DNA of 64,000 bases from Bacteroidota bacterium (lineage in GTDB: Bacteria > Bacteroidota > Bacteroidia > Flavobacteriales > Schleiferiaceae). The notes under the pieces are model-generated. The model was not told the origin of the DNA. It made no database searches and saw only the letters and a program-made list of their open reading frames with translations. How positions within the stretch are numbered: the first letter of the stretch is position 1; every line of letters starts with the position of its first letter. Below are positions 10,001 to 18,850 of the stretch, piece after piece. The DNA is taken from the NCBI GenBank assembly GCA_024742495.1, contig JANSYJ010000002.1, positions 310,001-374,000 of the forward strand, read 5' to 3'. Made by a program: the position numbers and the translations under genes.

Positions 10001-13000
10001 AAATACCAGCTAGTCGCCGTCGTGGCAGCGCTGGCGCCATTAAGTATAATAACAAGATTTATTTAGTAGGAGGAATTCAAAATGGTCATACTAGTGGTTG
10101 GGTGCCATGGATGGATGAATTTGATCCTCGCACAAATACTTGGAGTCAATTGCCTGATGCCCCTAGACCTAGAGATCATTTTCACGCTATAGAAAGCAAT
10201 GCTAAACTTTATGCGGCTGGCGGTAGAAATTCGGGTGCAAGTGGTTTTTTCGGAGCTACAATTGGTGAAGTAGATGTATTTGATTTTGCCTCAAATACCT
10301 GGAGCACCTTAGCGAATAATGTACCGATAAAAGTAGCAGATGCCGCTGTAGCGCATATTGGAGATGAATTAATCCTAATTGGCGGTGAAAACTCATTGAA
10401 CTCTGCCAGTAACTTAAGTCAAGCTTTGAATCTTAGTCAAGGAACTTGGCGAAACTTAGACAGCTTAAATACAGGACGTCATGGCACGCAGGCCATTGTG
10501 AATAATCAGGCTATATACCTGGCCAGTGGAAGCGATGTTCAAGGAGCTGCTACTTTGTTAAGTCAGGAGGTGTTTTCCTTTGGCAATCCGCAGGCACCTA
10601 TCTTAAATCCCAGCATTAAAGGCAGTTTAGCCGGTCCCGCCCTTATAGATTTTGGAAGCTTGGGCAGTCAACAGAGCGCTCAAAAAACTATTTATCTTAA
10701 AAACGCTAATGGTAATCAAGGCTTTCTTATTGATACCGTTTATTTTAAAAATGGCAGTGCCGGATTAAATTTCAATGGCTTAGCGGCATATCCCGCTTTA
10801 TTGACCGCCGGCGATAGTCTTGCCCTTAATATATTGTTTGCAGGTTCTAGCAATTTGGAAGATACCTTAGTGCTAATCAGCTCGGCCTTAAATCAAAACT
10901 TGCAAATCCCGGTGAATGCGGAGGTTTTAATAGCCGATGCCATTCGAATTAATTGCGGTGGACCAAGCTATGTGGCTCAAGATGGAGCCGAGTATGATGC
11001 CGATCAGTTTTTCCTAAATGGCAGTACTTACAGCAAAGTAATTGGCATTTCCAATACCAGTGATCCCGCTATTTATCACACCGAAAGGTGGGCTGAGAAT
11101 CTTGCCTATTCCATTCCGGTAGATGCAAATGGTAGCTATCAGGTAGATCTTCATTTTGCTGAGATTTACAGTCCAAACTTTGTTAGTGGCGCTCGTATAA
11201 TGGACATTAGTATGGAGGGGCAGTTGCTGCAGTCGGCACTGGATATATACGACACCGTGGGTGGCTATGCGGCTTTGGTAAAATCGTTTACTGTAAATAT
11301 TACTGATGGAAGTTTAGACTTAAACATTGCTGGTGTTGTAGAGAATGCCAAGCTTTCCGCGATTAGCATTAGCCCTAGTGGCGGCGGCCTGCAGTTTAAT
11401 CCTGCCAATCATCACTTTCAAGCTACTGCCTTGGGGATTAGCGATAGCGTTAATGTTAGCCTAGTTAATAGCAGCACAAGCCTAATCAGTATCGATTCTG
11501 TTCAAATCATTGGCGCCCAAAAGGCCGATTTTAGTCATAATTTAAATCCTGGAACTGCAATTCCTGCTGCTTACAGCTTGGCGCTGAATATGTACTTTAA
11601 TCCTGTTTCCAACACGCCGGTAGTGCGAACTGCTCAAGTACAGGTTTACTATGATGGCCGCACTTTGCCACTGGTTTTTAATATTTCAGGGGAAGCCGCT
11701 TGTCCAATTGCGGGAAGCTTCTGCGATGATGGTGATCCCAATACTCAGAATGATATTAATGATGGAAACTGCAATTGTTCAGGAACGCCAATTAGCAACC
11801 CATCTTACAGTTTATACATCAATGCTGGTGGAGCAGAATATACTGCCGCCGATGGAAAGACCTTTATCGCTGATCAGTATTTCCTTAACGGAAAAACATC
11901 GGGAGCGCCTCAAAGTATTGCCAATACCCTGGATGATGAGTTATTTAGCAGTGAGCGTTGGGCAGCCGATTTGGCTTATGCCATTCCCTTACCGCAAGCT
12001 GGAACTTATCAGGTAAGTCTTTACTTCGCCGAAATTTGGTCGGGAGCCTTTGGTAACGGCAAGCGAGAGTTTAGCATGTGGCTGGAGGATTCAATGGTAA
12101 TTGAAGATCTCGATATCCATGCAGTGGCTGGCCCACAAACGGCCCATATATTAAGCTTTATAATTTCTGCAGATGATACCCTTAATTTAAGTAGCCTGGC
12201 CTCCATTAATAATGCGAAGCTGGCGGCGATAGGTTTAGAGTACATCCCATCGGGAACAGCCCTGCAAGGCCCCATGCTTAGTGTGTCCAATTTAAGTTTC
12301 CCTGCTCGCAGTTCTCAAAACTTAGATAGTCTTTCCGTTTACGTGTTGAATCCCGATACGCTAGCTTATAGCTTAGACTCGGTTCAATTTATAGGAAGCG
12401 CTTCAAATGTATTTACTGCCTCAGGAGCCAACCTTATTCCTGCTCAGGATAGCAGTCTGTTTTGGCTTTACTTCAATCCGCAGGCTCAGGCTCCGGCAAA
12501 CTTTGTAGCTACTGCTAAGTTTCACTTTGCTAATGCCGATACGGTTTTAACCTTAGCGATTGATGCTGTTTTAACTTGCCCTGCCGCTGGTACCGCTTGT
12601 GATGATGGAGATTCTACTACCCTTAATGATCAAGAGGACGGTTCTTGCAATTGCCTCGGAACGCCTATTCCCAGCCCTAATTTTAGTCTGAATATCAATT
12701 GTGGTGGTCCAGCCTATACAAGCGCTGTTAGTGGAAAGGAATATTTAGCCGATCAATACAATATCGGTGGCTATACTCATAGCTATTCGGGCAGCATAGT
12801 AAATGCCAGCGATTCAACGATTTACAGTACCTGCCGCATCGGACGTAATATGTCTTATGCTATTCCATTAGATGTGGCGACCACCTATGAGGTAACATTA
12901 CACTTTGCCGAAGTGCAAAATTGGTTGATGCATCCGAACAAGCGAGTTTTTGACATTTCCGCGGAAGGACAATTGGTGATTGATGATTTAGATTTAGTGA

Positions 13001-15174
13001 GCGAAACTGGTTCTGGAGCTTCGGCTTATTCTAAAACTTTTAGGCTTGAGGTGCTTGATGGCATCCTTAACTTAAACACCGCCGCAAGCAAGGATAATAG
13101 TATTTTAATGGCCATTGAAATTAGCGATGTTCTAAGTGCTCCCGAAAGTATTTTACTTGACAAAGAGCAAATTACTTTTAGCACATTTGTTGGCCAACAA
13201 GATTCTGCAAGCTTTTATTTTATGAGTCAAGACAGTGTAGTTCGCAGCATCGATTCCTTGCAAATTACTGGAACAGGGGCCCAATATGTACAAAATAGCC
13301 TAGTGATTGGCAGCAGCTTAAATCCTGCGGATTCATTATTAACTTGGTTGCATTATTCAGCTCCATCAAGTCCCATCAGCAATCAACAAGTGGACTTTAT
13401 ATATTTCAGTAATGGCGATACTTTAATTCAAACGCTTAATATTAGCGCCCTTTGTAAGCCGGCTGGTACCGCTTGTGATGATGGCGATGCGAACACCGTG
13501 AATGATATTGAAGATGGTCAGTGTAATTGTGCTGGAACTTCCATTAATAGTCCTAGTCCCGCTTTTAGCTTGAACATCAATTGTGGAGGTTCTGCTTTGA
13601 TTAGTCCAATTAGCGGTAAAAGCTATGTGGCCGATCAATACAATATTGGAGGTTATACGCATGGCTATTCCGATGGGGTGGCTAATACCTTGGATTCTTC
13701 TTTGTATAGCACCGCTAGGATTGGCCGTAATATGTCATATAATATTCCAATTCCCAATGCTGGCGATTACACCATCACCTTGCATTTTGCCGAACTTCAA
13801 TCTTGGCTTATGGGCCCCAACCGCCGCGTATTTGATATTTCCGTTGAGGGCCAATTAATCCTCGATGATTTGGATATTTTCAGTCAGAGTGGAGCCGGAG
13901 CAAGTGCCTATCAGTATCAATTTCAAACCCAGGTAATTGATGGTGAGCTAAATATTAATACTGCTGCAAGTATTGATAATAGTCTTCTGGTGGCCATAGA
14001 AATTGAATCCATAGATCCCGGAACGGCGGACGGATTGTATTTAAGTTCGAGCAGCATCCAAATTATTGCGCCGGTAAATCAGCAGCAAAGTGAGGGCTTT
14101 TTCCTTATTAATGGCGATAGCATCGATCGTGAAATTGATTCTATTCAGTTTCAGGGCTTTGCTCAAAGTTATATTCAATCGAGCTTGCAATCTGGCGACC
14201 TCTTGAATCCCGATGATTCCTTATGGGTGCAAATTGATTTTACCGCTCCAAACAGTGCTTTAAACAATGCCTTGGTTGAAGTTTATTATTTCAGTAATCA
14301 AGACACCTTAGTACAGGAACTAGTGTTAACTAGTACTTGTCCTATTGCAGGCAGTACTTGTGATGATGGCGATCCCAATACTATTAATGATGTAGAGGAT
14401 GGAAATTGCAATTGCGCAGGTAGTGCTGCGAATGCCAACTTCAGTTTAAACGTGAACTGCGGCGGCCCGGCTTATATCAGTCCGTTTACGGGGATTTCCT
14501 ATGTGGCGGATCAATACAATATCGGCGGTTATACCCACAGCTATGCGAATGGAGTGGATAATACCAGCGACTCGGTACTATACAGTACTTGCCGCATTGG
14601 AAAAAACATGTCCTATCATATAGCAGTGCCAGCTGAAGGTATTTACGAGGTTAAGCTTCATTTTGCCGAATTACAAGGTTGGCTCATGGGTCCTAATCGC
14701 AGGGTTTTTGATATTTCCGCAGAAGGACAATTGGTATTGGATGATATCGATATTTACACTTTAAGTGGTGATGGTGCTTCGGCTTATAGCGAAACCTTTA
14801 ACGTAGAAGTGTTAGATGGAGAGTTGGATTTAAATACTGCGGCAAGTAAAGACAATAGCCTTTTAGTGGCCATAGAGGTAAAACAGTTGAGTACTAATTC
14901 CAAGCGATTAAGCCAGCAGGAAGAATTGACATTAAAGGGATGGGAGATTTTCCCAAATCCGCTAAATTCCGGTCAAGACTTAAATCTGCATCTTGAAACA
15001 AGTTCAGCCAGCACTTTGAGGATTATCAATCAATTCGGTGCTATTATAGCTGAGCAGAATCTGCCAGAAGGCGGAAAGCACCACTTAAGTGCTTTAAAAT
15101 TGAATCCAGGAGTTTACTTAGTAGAACTCTTTCAGAACGGGAAGCATCAGTATAAGAAGTTGTTAGTGAACTAG
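7087..15174 (+). CDS. Giant secreted multidomain protein: beta-propeller, Kelch, five malectin-like domains, T9SS tail
   Basis: The start is placed at the ATG at 7087, which opens a clear signal peptide (MKRIAFLFLIISLLSGTSLTAQ); an in-frame TTG 21 bases upstream is less likely. The 2695-aa product contains, in order: a sugar dehydrogenase-like six-bladed beta-propeller (about residues 22-538), an Asp-rich calcium-binding TSP3-like stretch (about 547-610), a LamG-like sandwich (about 618-855), Kelch repeats (about 857-1168), a HYDIN/ASPM-like beta-sandwich (about 1172-1283), then five malectin-like carbohydrate-binding domains starting near 1286, 1574, 1867, 2159 and 2452. Malectins 2-5 are each preceded by a Cys-rich linker with CDDGD and CNC. 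The last 77 residues (from GWEIFPNP) are a type A T9SS sorting domain, so the protein is exported and probably cell-surface anchored. It is likely an adhesin or polysaccharide-binding protein; any enzymatic activity of the propeller is uncertain. Confidence 0.85.
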   Translation: MKRIAFLFLIISLLSGTSLTAQINFSSTGLNGVSITNPTSLDFGPDGRLYVSVQSGEIYAYTVQRQSANSYTVVATETILAIKQIQNHDDDGALHNVVKRQITGILADGTAVNPVLYVSSSDYRIGGGGGGSDKNLDSNSGIVSKLVWDGSQWVKVDLVRGLPRSEENHATNGMQLDASTNTLYLAVGGNTNAGSPSNNFAFLTEYALSAAIVSIDLSDLDSRPILTDAQGAKYVYDLPTLDDPSRPNANGISDPSTAGYDGIDINDPFGGNDGLNQAKWTVNSPVQVYASGFRNAYDLVLTDDGRMYTWDNGANQGWGGHPANEGVGTATNDWVPGEPGSTGPGPNDAKVNNKDGLHFISGPGYYGGHPNPLRANPSGAGLFTHDHANGSGGFNGVWRNSITSNTSTTLPVDWPPVDLALAHPVEGDFQNAGVDDLSIYTITASTNGMAEYKASNFNNTMNGDLLAASFNGNIYRVSLNAQGSINSAADVTVLATGFGAVPLDVTSQNDAEIFPGTIWAATYGSNAITIFEPQDFANCSGTYDPNIDEDNDGYTNADEIDNQTNPCSGASFPSDFDQSLINGFKVSDLNDPDDDDDGLADSLDAFALDPANGSNLSLVFDYPLLNGDPGFGLYGLGFTGFMSNGSDDYLDLYYTEDNSTVEIIAGGAVGLLSFNDAPSGSPFNAANDLKNGFQFGLNVNANTLPFEIEAALVGPLMQSNPQGDQFHAFYIGKGDQDNFFMFGANANQGNLVLSIWIEENGSLSQTNYTIPGLGAASELSLFLEINPLNQSIQAKIDIGNGLQNVGSSFAFPAFMANIFNGNEALALGVAAGKDAADPSFNATYDYIKATYIPNNLSGNWTYLHDGTNCSSSGNQSSCPQGRHEAAYVEVGDKFVLIGGKEHGSNANIYDPNTGIWTLGAAAPIDLHHFQAIEYNGLVYALMGMTGAFPNETPVEHIYIYDPLIDQWFEGPEIPASRRRGSAGAIKYNNKIYLVGGIQNGHTSGWVPWMDEFDPRTNTWSQLPDAPRPRDHFHAIESNAKLYAAGGRNSGASGFFGATIGEVDVFDFASNTWSTLANNVPIKVADAAVAHIGDELILIGGENSLNSASNLSQALNLSQGTWRNLDSLNTGRHGTQAIVNNQAIYLASGSDVQGAATLLSQEVFSFGNPQAPILNPSIKGSLAGPALIDFGSLGSQQSAQKTIYLKNANGNQGFLIDTVYFKNGSAGLNFNGLAAYPALLTAGDSLALNILFAGSSNLEDTLVLISSALNQNLQIPVNAEVLIADAIRINCGGPSYVAQDGAEYDADQFFLNGSTYSKVIGISNTSDPAIYHTERWAENLAYSIPVDANGSYQVDLHFAEIYSPNFVSGARIMDISMEGQLLQSALDIYDTVGGYAALVKSFTVNITDGSLDLNIAGVVENAKLSAISISPSGGGLQFNPANHHFQATALGISDSVNVSLVNSSTSLISIDSVQIIGAQKADFSHNLNPGTAIPAAYSLALNMYFNPVSNTPVVRTAQVQVYYDGRTLPLVFNISGEAACPIAGSFCDDGDPNTQNDINDGNCNCSGTPISNPSYSLYINAGGAEYTAADGKTFIADQYFLNGKTSGAPQSIANTLDDELFSSERWAADLAYAIPLPQAGTYQVSLYFAEIWSGAFGNGKREFSMWLEDSMVIEDLDIHAVAGPQTAHILSFIISADDTLNLSSLASINNAKLAAIGLEYIPSGTALQGPMLSVSNLSFPARSSQNLDSLSVYVLNPDTLAYSLDSVQFIGSASNVFTASGANLIPAQDSSLFWLYFNPQAQAPANFVATAKFHFANADTVLTLAIDAVLTCPAAGTACDDGDSTTLNDQEDGSCNCLGTPIPSPNFSLNINCGGPAYTSAVSGKEYLADQYNIGGYTHSYSGSIVNASDSTIYSTCRIGRNMSYAIPLDVATTYEVTLHFAEVQNWLMHPNKRVFDISAEGQLVIDDLDLVSETGSGASAYSKTFRLEVLDGILNLNTAASKDNSILMAIEISDVLSAPESILLDKEQITFSTFVGQQDSASFYFMSQDSVVRSIDSLQITGTGAQYVQNSLVIGSSLNPADSLLTWLHYSAPSSPISNQQVDFIYFSNGDTLIQTLNISALCKPAGTACDDGDANTVNDIEDGQCNCAGTSINSPSPAFSLNINCGGSALISPISGKSYVADQYNIGGYTHGYSDGVANTLDSSLYSTARIGRNMSYNIPIPNAGDYTITLHFAELQSWLMGPNRRVFDISVEGQLILDDLDIFSQSGAGASAYQYQFQTQVIDGELNINTAASIDNSLLVAIEIESIDPGTADGLYLSSSSIQIIAPVNQQQSEGFFLINGDSIDREIDSIQFQGFAQSYIQSSLQSGDLLNPDDSLWVQIDFTAPNSALNNALVEVYYFSNQDTLVQELVLTSTCPIAGSTCDDGDPNTINDVEDGNCNCAGSAANANFSLNVNCGGPAYISPFTGISYVADQYNIGGYTHSYANGVDNTSDSVLYSTCRIGKNMSYHIAVPAEGIYEVKLHFAELQGWLMGPNRRVFDISAEGQLVLDDIDIYTLSGDGASAYSETFNVEVLDGELDLNTAASKDNSLLVAIEVKQLSTNSKRLSQQEELTLKGWEIFPNPLNSGQDLNLHLETSSASTLRIINQFGAIIAEQNLPEGGKHHLSALKLNPGVYLVELFQNGKHQYKKLLVN
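11701..14890 (+). repeat. Four tandem linker-malectin coding units
   Basis: Units of about 875-885 bp begin at roughly 11701, 12580, 13453 and 14339. Each encodes a linker with the pattern C-x-x-AG-x-x-CDDGD-x-x-T-x-ND and CNC, then a malectin-like domain, then a short beta-sandwich in all but the last. The last three units are the most alike, sharing LADQYNIGGYTH-type and CRIGRNMSY-type blocks. This points to recent intragenic duplication. Confidence 0.85.
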
Positions 15175-15181
15175 GCGTCTG

Positions 15182-15203
15182 GGGCCCTTTTTTTAAAGGG
15201 CCC
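15182..15203. terminator. Bidirectional terminator between convergent genes
   Basis: A perfect 9-bp stem, GGGCCCTTT (15182-15190) and AAAGGGCCC (15195-15203), with a 4-T loop lies between the giant secreted protein gene and the patatin gene. No long U tract follows on either strand, so its strength is uncertain. Confidence 0.65.
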
Positions 15204-15207
15204 TAGA

Positions 15208-16089
15208 TTAATAGTTTTGGGCATCCCAACTTTCTTCAACTTGCTTTTCATAGGCCTTTCGTCCAACTTCAATTAAGTCGGAGCTAAGGTGGAAATCAAA
15301 TACACCACAGGTGCTGCGCGGTATGCGAATCAAGTAGTCTGGACTGTGTTTTTCCAGACTTTCTTTAATAATTTGATTTTGCATATGCTCATAGCTAGCC
15401 TGCATTATATCCATCAAGCCTGGGTCTTGATTGCTTGGCTCGGATTTAAAAAAGTTGAGGTTTAAGTTTAACCAGCCACGATCCGAATTGGATTCTTCCT
15501 TTTTTAGGATTTCAGGTTTTTCGCCCGTAGCATTAATGTCTACTGCTACAACGATGTGGCCTTCTTCGCTGTGAATGTGGTTTAGCGGTAAGGGGTTTAT
15601 CACTCCACCATCTACAAGCCAAAGGTCAGGTTTATCATCATGTTGAACCGGCGTGAAGATTCCGGGTATGGAAACAGAGGCCCGCATGGCTTGATAGAGG
15701 TCGCCTTCTTTGAAGGATATTTCTTCGCCGGATTTTAGGTCGGTCGCTACAGCTGTAAAAGGGATATTAAGGTTTTCAATCTGCTGCGGGCCAATAAAAT
15801 CCATAATAGTGCTAAAGATCTTTTCACCCTTCACAAAGCCATGACGCGCAAGGGTGAAATCCATTTGCCTAAATACATCCGAACGTTTTAAGGCCTTTAG
15901 CCATTCGCTGTATTCCTTCAGTTTTCCCGCTGCGTATAAACCACCAACTACTGCACCCATGGAGCAGCCTGCAATTTCCACTATTTCGCATCCTGCCTCT
16001 TCCAGCTTCTCAATTACGCCAATATGGGCAATACCGCGAGCACCGCCTGATGCTAATACTAAATGGACCTTTTTATTTTCTATTTTCAT
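15208..16089 (-). CDS. Patatin-like phospholipase (RssA type)
   Basis: A 293-aa cytoplasmic serine lipase-like protein. It shows the oxyanion loop SGGARGIAHIG (about residues 14-24), the nucleophile elbow GCSMG with Ser43, and the catalytic Asp160 in the DGGV motif, giving an intact Ser-Asp dyad. Patatins hydrolyse acyl esters of phospholipids; the physiological substrate here is not known. There is no signal peptide or T9SS/Omp85 domain, unlike the larger surface patatins of Bacteroidota. It is monocistronic. Confidence 0.88.
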   Translation of the reverse strand: MKIENKKVHLVLASGGARGIAHIGVIEKLEEAGCEIVEIAGCSMGAVVGGLYAAGKLKEYSEWLKALKRSDVFRQMDFTLARHGFVKGEKIFSTIMDFIGPQQIENLNIPFTAVATDLKSGEEISFKEGDLYQAMRASVSIPGIFTPVQHDDKPDLWLVDGGVINPLPLNHIHSEEGHIVVAVDINATGEKPEILKKEESNSDRGWLNLNLNFFKSEPSNQDPGLMDIMQASYEHMQNQIIKESLEKHSPDYLIRIPRSTCGVFDFHLSSDLIEVGRKAYEKQVEESWDAQNY

Positions 16090-16222
16090 GATGTTTAGCT
16101 AGAATTTGCAAGTTAATTCTTGTTCAAAGATGAGCTTTATTAAACCCTACAATTTATGTAGCTTCCCGATTATTTTTAGAAAACTATTTCTTGATCTGAA
16201 TTAAGAATTAGATTGAGCTTTA

Positions 16223-18106
16223 TTGAATTACGTTATCACTAATTTATCTAAAATAGGACTGGCCATTTTTATCGGCCTATTGCTTTGCCTCGGGCCTGAG
16301 GCGAGTGCAAAAAAGCCCCGTTTAACGAAGGCACAGTCTAAGCAGAGAAGGATTTTAAAGGATTTAAAAAGCGGCGCCGAGTTAAAGGAATTCAATCGGG
16401 CCATCAATCATGCTACAAATATTGGTGCCTATTTGGTTGCTGACTCCTTGATTGACCGCAGCCGTCCTATTTTAAGACGCACCGATGATTCCCTGCAATA
16501 TTATGAGCACCTTAGGCTGAAAGCTAGGCTCTACACTATTTTAAATCGCTACCCGGAAGCTTTGGACTATTTCAAACAGAGCTTATTGTACTATCAAGGC
16601 GTGGGAAGATGGCAGGAAGAGGGGCAGGTGGCCGTGAACTTGGTGGAATTTTACCGCAGCTCGGGCTTGTTTAAGGAGGGTATAGATGAGGCGAAATACC
16701 TGATAAATCATCCTAGTTTTGAAGATCTAAGTTCTGGAGTAAAGGCCACTGTCTATCATCGATTGGCGGCCATTATGAATGAAGGTCCTCATAATTTGGA
16801 TAGTGTCATAATCTTATCGGAGAAATCCCTGAGCTATTCGGAGCCCGACTCGATTTTAGGGGCTATGGGAACCTCCTATTTGGAAGTGGGTTACGCTTAT
16901 GCTCAAAAGAAGGAGAGCAGGGCGGTATTTTATTTTCAAAAGGCCTTTGCCGTTTTTAAAGAACAGGGTCGTGTGCACTATATGTGTAATGCTTTACTTC
17001 ATATTGCATCCTACTTAATGCGAGTGGAAAACAATCAACAAGCATTAAGCTATATCGATTCAGCCATTTCTATGGCAAAACCCTATTATTTACCTGGCTT
17101 TTATCCGGTGGCATTAGAAAAGAAAGCCAAGCTTTACAATCGTTTAGGTCGGCATGCCGAAGCTTATTACTATCGCGATTCTGCCGCGGTTTTGTTTAGG
17201 GATGATGCCTTGCGGCGATTTACCGATAAGCTCGCGATTCAATCTCGGCGCTTTCAAACGGAAATTTCCGAATCCAGATTGAAGGCCTTAGAAAGTGAAC
17301 GCAACCAAGTATTGGAAGAGAGTCGAAATCAAAGTCTAATCCAAAAGGTGATTTTCAGTTCATTGATTCTTTCGGTCATCTTATTTGTGGGCTTGTATTA
17401 CTTCTTCTCTCGCTTAAAGCGAAGTCGTGATAATTTGGAGATTTCGGAAAAGGCCTTGCATGGGGCTAATCAAGAACTCATAAATACCTTGGATGAAAAG
17501 GACGGTCTTATTGAGGAGGTGCATCATAGGGTGAAAAACAATTTGCAGCTCATCACTTCATTGATAAAGGTTCAGCAGTTTCAGCAGAAAGACAATATGA
17601 GTGAACAATCGCAGCAGGTGGTGGGAGATATTCTCAGTCGGGTTTCTGCAATGGCGGTGGTTCATGAAAAGTTATATTCGCAGGAGAATGTATCGCAGCT
17701 GCAGGCCAAGGAGTATTTTTCGGAACTTATTTCGGAATTAAAGACCATTGGTGGTTTAAATACCCAGCGTATAAAAATTGAAATTGAGGCTTCTAATGTT
17801 GCTTTAGAGGCCTCGGATGGTATCGCCTTGGGAATGATATGCACAGAATTGGTGGCCAATTCTTTAAAGTATGCATTTGATGAGGTTGAGAAACCACTGA
17901 TAAATATTGCTATTGAAAAGATCTCGGAAGGGGATAGCAATCGTGTTTTTTTTACTTACCGTGATAACGGAAATGGTTTTAGGGAAGGTAGCGAAATGGG
18001 CATGGGCAATCGCCTAATTATCCTGTTTAGCCGTCAACTGGAGGGGGAATACCAGTTCGAAACCGAGGGTAGGTTTTACTTTAATTTAAACTATTTGGAA
18101 GACTAA
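16223..18106 (+). CDS. TPR-containing sensor histidine kinase (HisKA_2 type)
   Basis: The only usable start is the TTG at 16223: an in-frame TGA lies at 16214-16216 and there is no nearby ATG or GTG. The start leads into a signal/anchor segment (IGLAIFIGLLLCL). The 627-aa protein then has a periplasmic TPR region (about residues 85-330), a short coiled coil, a membrane helix (about 376-396), a HisKA_2 dimerisation domain with the phospho-acceptor His435 in HHRVKNNLQ, and an HATPase domain with the N box (around 537-550) and DNGNGF G1 box (about 582). It is 7 bp from the LytTR regulator and surely forms a two-component system with it. The signal sensed is unknown. Confidence 0.9.
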   Translation: MNYVITNLSKIGLAIFIGLLLCLGPEASAKKPRLTKAQSKQRRILKDLKSGAELKEFNRAINHATNIGAYLVADSLIDRSRPILRRTDDSLQYYEHLRLKARLYTILNRYPEALDYFKQSLLYYQGVGRWQEEGQVAVNLVEFYRSSGLFKEGIDEAKYLINHPSFEDLSSGVKATVYHRLAAIMNEGPHNLDSVIILSEKSLSYSEPDSILGAMGTSYLEVGYAYAQKKESRAVFYFQKAFAVFKEQGRVHYMCNALLHIASYLMRVENNQQALSYIDSAISMAKPYYLPGFYPVALEKKAKLYNRLGRHAEAYYYRDSAAVLFRDDALRRFTDKLAIQSRRFQTEISESRLKALESERNQVLEESRNQSLIQKVIFSSLILSVILFVGLYYFFSRLKRSRDNLEISEKALHGANQELINTLDEKDGLIEEVHHRVKNNLQLITSLIKVQQFQQKDNMSEQSQQVVGDILSRVSAMAVVHEKLYSQENVSQLQAKEYFSELISELKTIGGLNTQRIKIEIEASNVALEASDGIALGMICTELVANSLKYAFDEVEKPLINIAIEKISEGDSNRVFFTYRDNGNGFREGSEMGMGNRLIILFSRQLEGEYQFETEGRFYFNLNYLED

Positions 18107-18113
18107 AAAGGGT

Positions 18114-18794
18114 ATGAAAAGGGTATTAATTGTGGAGGACGAAGGTCTCATTGCGGAGCACCTTGGTTTAATTTTGGAAAAGGACTTAGGGGTTGAGCCC
18201 GATATCGTTTACCGGGCAAAAACAGCACTTGAGTTTCTTGAGGAAAAGACATATGATCTTATCCTGCTCGATATAAACTTGGAAAATGAAAGAAGCGGTT
18301 TGGAACTGGCCGCATTGATTGAGGAAAATAATTGGGGGGAGTACATGTTTTTAACCGCCCAAACCGATCGTCGGGTTTTGGAAGAAGCGCGTAAGTTAAG
18401 TCCAAAGGCTTATCTGGTAAAGCCCTTTAATGATGTTGAGATTTCGATGGCAGTTGGATTGGCGCTAAAGGGCAGCGAGGATGACCTTGGTGATTTGGTT
18501 TTTAAAGATGGTTGGACGACAGTGAAATTGCCAATTAGCTCAATTCGCTATGTGGAGGCCGATGGCAATTATATAAAAGTAATTAGCAGCGAACGCAATT
18601 ATTTAATACGCTATTCATTAAGCTGGTTTTTCGATCAGGTTTTGGATAAGGGCTTTTTAAAGGTGCATCGAGCTAGGGTGGTGAATTCGCGACTTATTAA
18701 GCGATACAACCGTAGCGTTGTGGAAATTGATGAGGTAGAATTACCAGTTTCCAAAAGCGGTTATCAAGAATTGGTGCAGCATTTCGAAGATTAA
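18114..18794 (+). CDS. LytTR-family response regulator
   Basis: A 226-aa response regulator. The receiver domain (1 to about 120) has the acidic pocket near VEDEG, the phosphorylated Asp53 in LILLDINLE, and the conserved Lys in YLVKPF. The C-terminal LytTR DNA-binding domain (about 130-226) shows the typical IRYVEADGNYIKV and FLKVHRARVVN blocks. It is the cognate partner of the kinase directly upstream. Targets are not evident; LytTR regulators often bind direct repeats near their own operon. Confidence 0.93.
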   Translation: MKRVLIVEDEGLIAEHLGLILEKDLGVEPDIVYRAKTALEFLEEKTYDLILLDINLENERSGLELAALIEENNWGEYMFLTAQTDRRVLEEARKLSPKAYLVKPFNDVEISMAVGLALKGSEDDLGDLVFKDGWTTVKLPISSIRYVEADGNYIKVISSERNYLIRYSLSWFFDQVLDKGFLKVHRARVVNSRLIKRYNRSVVEIDEVELPVSKSGYQELVQHFED

Positions 18795-18801
18795 AAAAAA
18801 A

Positions 18802-18825
18802 AGCCGGTCCCCGAAGGAACCGGCT
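18802..18825 (-). terminator. Terminator of the GH31 gene
   Basis: An AGCCGGT stem (18802-18808) pairs with ACCGGCT (18819-18825). Read on the minus strand, it is followed by a run of T residues (the A tract at 18793-18801), so it mainly serves the GH31 gene, but it also lies just past the end of the convergent regulator gene. Confidence 0.8.
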
Positions 18826-18850
18826 CTCACCTCTCAAAAAAGCGCGCTAT

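Noticed and set aside
11651-12016. 121-codon plus-strand frame within the giant protein gene
   Set aside because: It is an alternative frame of a conserved malectin-linker unit.
11701-14890. Regularly spaced repeats suggestive of a CRISPR array
   Set aside because: The repeats are long (about 880 bp), coding, and correspond to protein domains.
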